From a bacterium (GTDB taxonomy: Bacteria; Sumerlaeota; Sumerlaeia; SLMS01; JAHLLQ01): DNA of 64,000 nt. Where the stretch lies: positions 62,001 to 126,000 of the forward strand of contig JAHLLQ010000003.1 in assembly GCA_020444065.1 (NCBI GenBank), in the 5' to 3' direction. The position numbers were made by a program, and so were the translations under genes. The notes beneath the pieces were generated by a model that did no database searches, was not told the DNA's origin, and saw nothing but the letters and a program-made list of their open reading frames with translations. Positions 63,018 through 64,000 of the stretch are shown piece after piece (position 1 is the stretch's first letter; each line of letters begins with the position of its first letter).

Positions 63018-64000
63018 CTACTTGGCCTCGAGGAGGGCTTCCAGGAGGATGGGGCGGGTCTCGTCGGGGCCTTTCCAGCCGATCTCGATCTCGATGACGG
63101 GTTCCTCGGTGGGGGGGAGGGCGAAGACCGACGAGTTGGCAGGTGCGTCGGGTTGGGGCTCTAAGGGCGTGCCGTTAAGCGCGGCTCGGAGGTCGGTGGA
63201 GTCGGCTGGGAGGGTTCCGTCGGCGAAGCGCAGCCGGAGGGTTTTGGCTCCGGCGGCGGGGAAGAGCAGGTAGGCGCAGCGCTGCATCTGGCGGCCGAGG
63301 CCTTGCGGGGTCGGGACGGGGCGGCGCCAGCCGCGCATGATGGGCAGCGGCAGGGTGGCGTCCATGACGACCCGCGAGGAAAGCCGGGCGGGATCGTGGG
63401 CGAGCCGGCCAAGGCGGGCGATCTCGGGCAGGTTGCTTTTCCACTCGGCCATCAGGCGGGCGAGGTCGGCGGGGGGGGGGGTAACACGGTGCGGTGCGGG
63501 CGCGGGGGCGTCGCCGCGGACGGCGTAGAAGTTGATGCCGCACCCGAGGAAGTGGCCGATGAGTCGGCCGAGCGGCCCGCGGAGGGTGCGCTCGTGCAGG
63601 CCGCGCGGCAGATCGGGGCGCACGGGGAGCTTGCGCGGCAGGCGGCGGCCGAGGGACGGCGTGAAGGGCTGGAGTTCGATGGAACGCCATCCGGCGCTGC
63701 GGAGCGCGGACTCGTAGTCCGCCCACCGGTGGACGCGTTCGCCGATGCCTTCCTGATAATCCATGATCTCTTCGACGTATTCCTGCTCGCGATCGATGCG
63801 GGCTCGGATGCATTCGCCCGCGACGATTAACTGGCCGCCGGGGCGGCAGACGCGAGCCATCTCGGCCAGCGCCGCGGGAAGGTCTTTGACGTGGTGAAGG
63901 CTGGACCGTGTGAAGACGACGTCGAAGCTGGCATCGGCGAACGGGAGGTTCTCGGTATCGGCGACGATGCGTGGGAAGTCGAGTTCGTCCGGCGTCAGGT
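63018..64000 (-). CDS. Class I SAM-dependent methyltransferase (partial, 5' end beyond the window)
   Basis: The frame is open from 63018 to the window edge. Upstream residues read RIVADTENLPFADASFDVVF then TRSSLHHVKDLPAALAEMAR and VCRPGGQLIVAGE, the motif II/post-II and motif III-like region of Methyltransf_11 enzymes (D-x-x-x-L-P-F-x-D-x-S-F-D). The start of the protein, with the SAM-binding motif I, lies outside. The C-terminal ~200 residues form a beta-rich extension (YLLFPAAGAKTLRLRFADGT), perhaps a carbohydrate-binding-like fold. A G11 run at 63471-63481 lies inside the gene. Confidence 0.82.
   Translation of the reverse strand, partial: LTPDELDFPRIVADTENLPFADASFDVVFTRSSLHHVKDLPAALAEMARVCRPGGQLIVAGECIRARIDREQEYVEEIMDYQEGIGERVHRWADYESALRSAGWRSIELQPFTPSLGRRLPRKLPVRPDLPRGLHERTLRGPLGRLIGHFLGCGINFYAVRGDAPAPAPHRVTPPPADLARLMAEWKSNLPEIARLGRLAHDPARLSSRVVMDATLPLPIMRGWRRPVPTPQGLGRQMQRCAYLLFPAAGAKTLRLRFADGTLPADSTDLRAALNGTPLEPQPDAPANSSVFALPPTEEPVIEIEIGWKGPDETRPILLEALLEAK
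63471..63481. repeat. Eleven-G homopolymer inside the methyltransferase gene
   Basis: An uninterrupted run of eleven G on the plus strand encodes Pro codons (V-T-P-P-P-A-D) on the minus strand. Such runs slip easily during replication and could switch the frame, or could reflect sequencing error. Confidence 0.7.

Overview
The window looks like chromosomal DNA of a free-living, GC-rich Gram-negative-type bacterium. The evidence is lipobox lipoproteins, very long secreted proteins joined by Pro/Thr-rich linkers, a lamin-tail/CotH protein, a dockerin-like C-terminus, a Ser/Thr kinase with a Pro/Thr-rich stalk and an O-antigen-ligase-like protein. This mixture is typical of Planctomycetota, Sumerlaeota or Hydrogenedentota, but no rRNA or other phylogenetic marker is present, so the assignment is an inference. 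I see no tRNA, rRNA, CRISPR array, prophage or retroelement.

Layout. 0.2-2.7 kb: a B12-type radical SAM enzyme and a coupled membrane protein. 3.0-5.5 kb: a secreted LTD-CotH protein. 5.6-8.6 kb: small unknown genes and a HIT protein. 8.5-10.5 kb: a divergent yeiH/yeiE pair. 10.5-13.6 kb: an M23 peptidase, an ATP-grasp enzyme, a lipoprotein and a secreted protein. 13.7-18.1 kb: a 1,461-residue Gly-rich beta-helix/LamG protein. 18.3-19.4 kb: a GNAT enzyme and an unknown protein. 19.4-19.8 kb: a gene graveyard holding AraC and DUF2255 remnants around a partial copy of a dispersed repeat. 19.8-27.5 kb: a 2,559-residue secreted protein with a C39-like peptidase domain, seven FN3 modules and a dockerin-like end. 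27.7-28.8 kb: small membrane and secreted proteins.

28.9-38.8 kb is a sodium/pH homeostasis locus: nhaR, divergent from a bacterial eRF1-like gene, then a CPA2 antiporter with a PTS EIIA-type tail, then a six-gene Mrp Na+/H+ antiporter operon with fused mrpA-mrpB. Downstream (38.8-42.7 kb) is an accessory island of visibly AT-richer genes: a divergent signal peptidase and three unknown membrane proteins. It is punctuated by three copies of a ~222-bp repeat whose ends are inverted copies of each other. 42.9-46.4 kb holds a coiled-coil lipoprotein and a Ser/Thr kinase. 46.4-47.3 kb is a gene-free stretch full of palindromes and degenerate hexamer repeats. 47.3-49.3 kb encodes an O-antigen-ligase-like protein.

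The most unusual region is 49.4-61.9 kb: eleven tandem, same-strand, mostly start/stop-overlapping genes for paralogous ~356-391-residue polytopic membrane proteins (called M1-M11 here in transcription order, M1 at 61863). They share an N-terminal LFPE motif, a D-L-W-x-x-P-x-x-x-R-D-I-L type motif between the second and third membrane segments, and a C-terminal acidic/aromatic module. The motif position resembles the coupling helix of ABC-2-type exporter permeases, but no ATPase gene is present in the window. Upstream on the same strand lie a parvulin-type prolyl isomerase lipoprotein and a partial SAM methyltransferase that runs off the window end.
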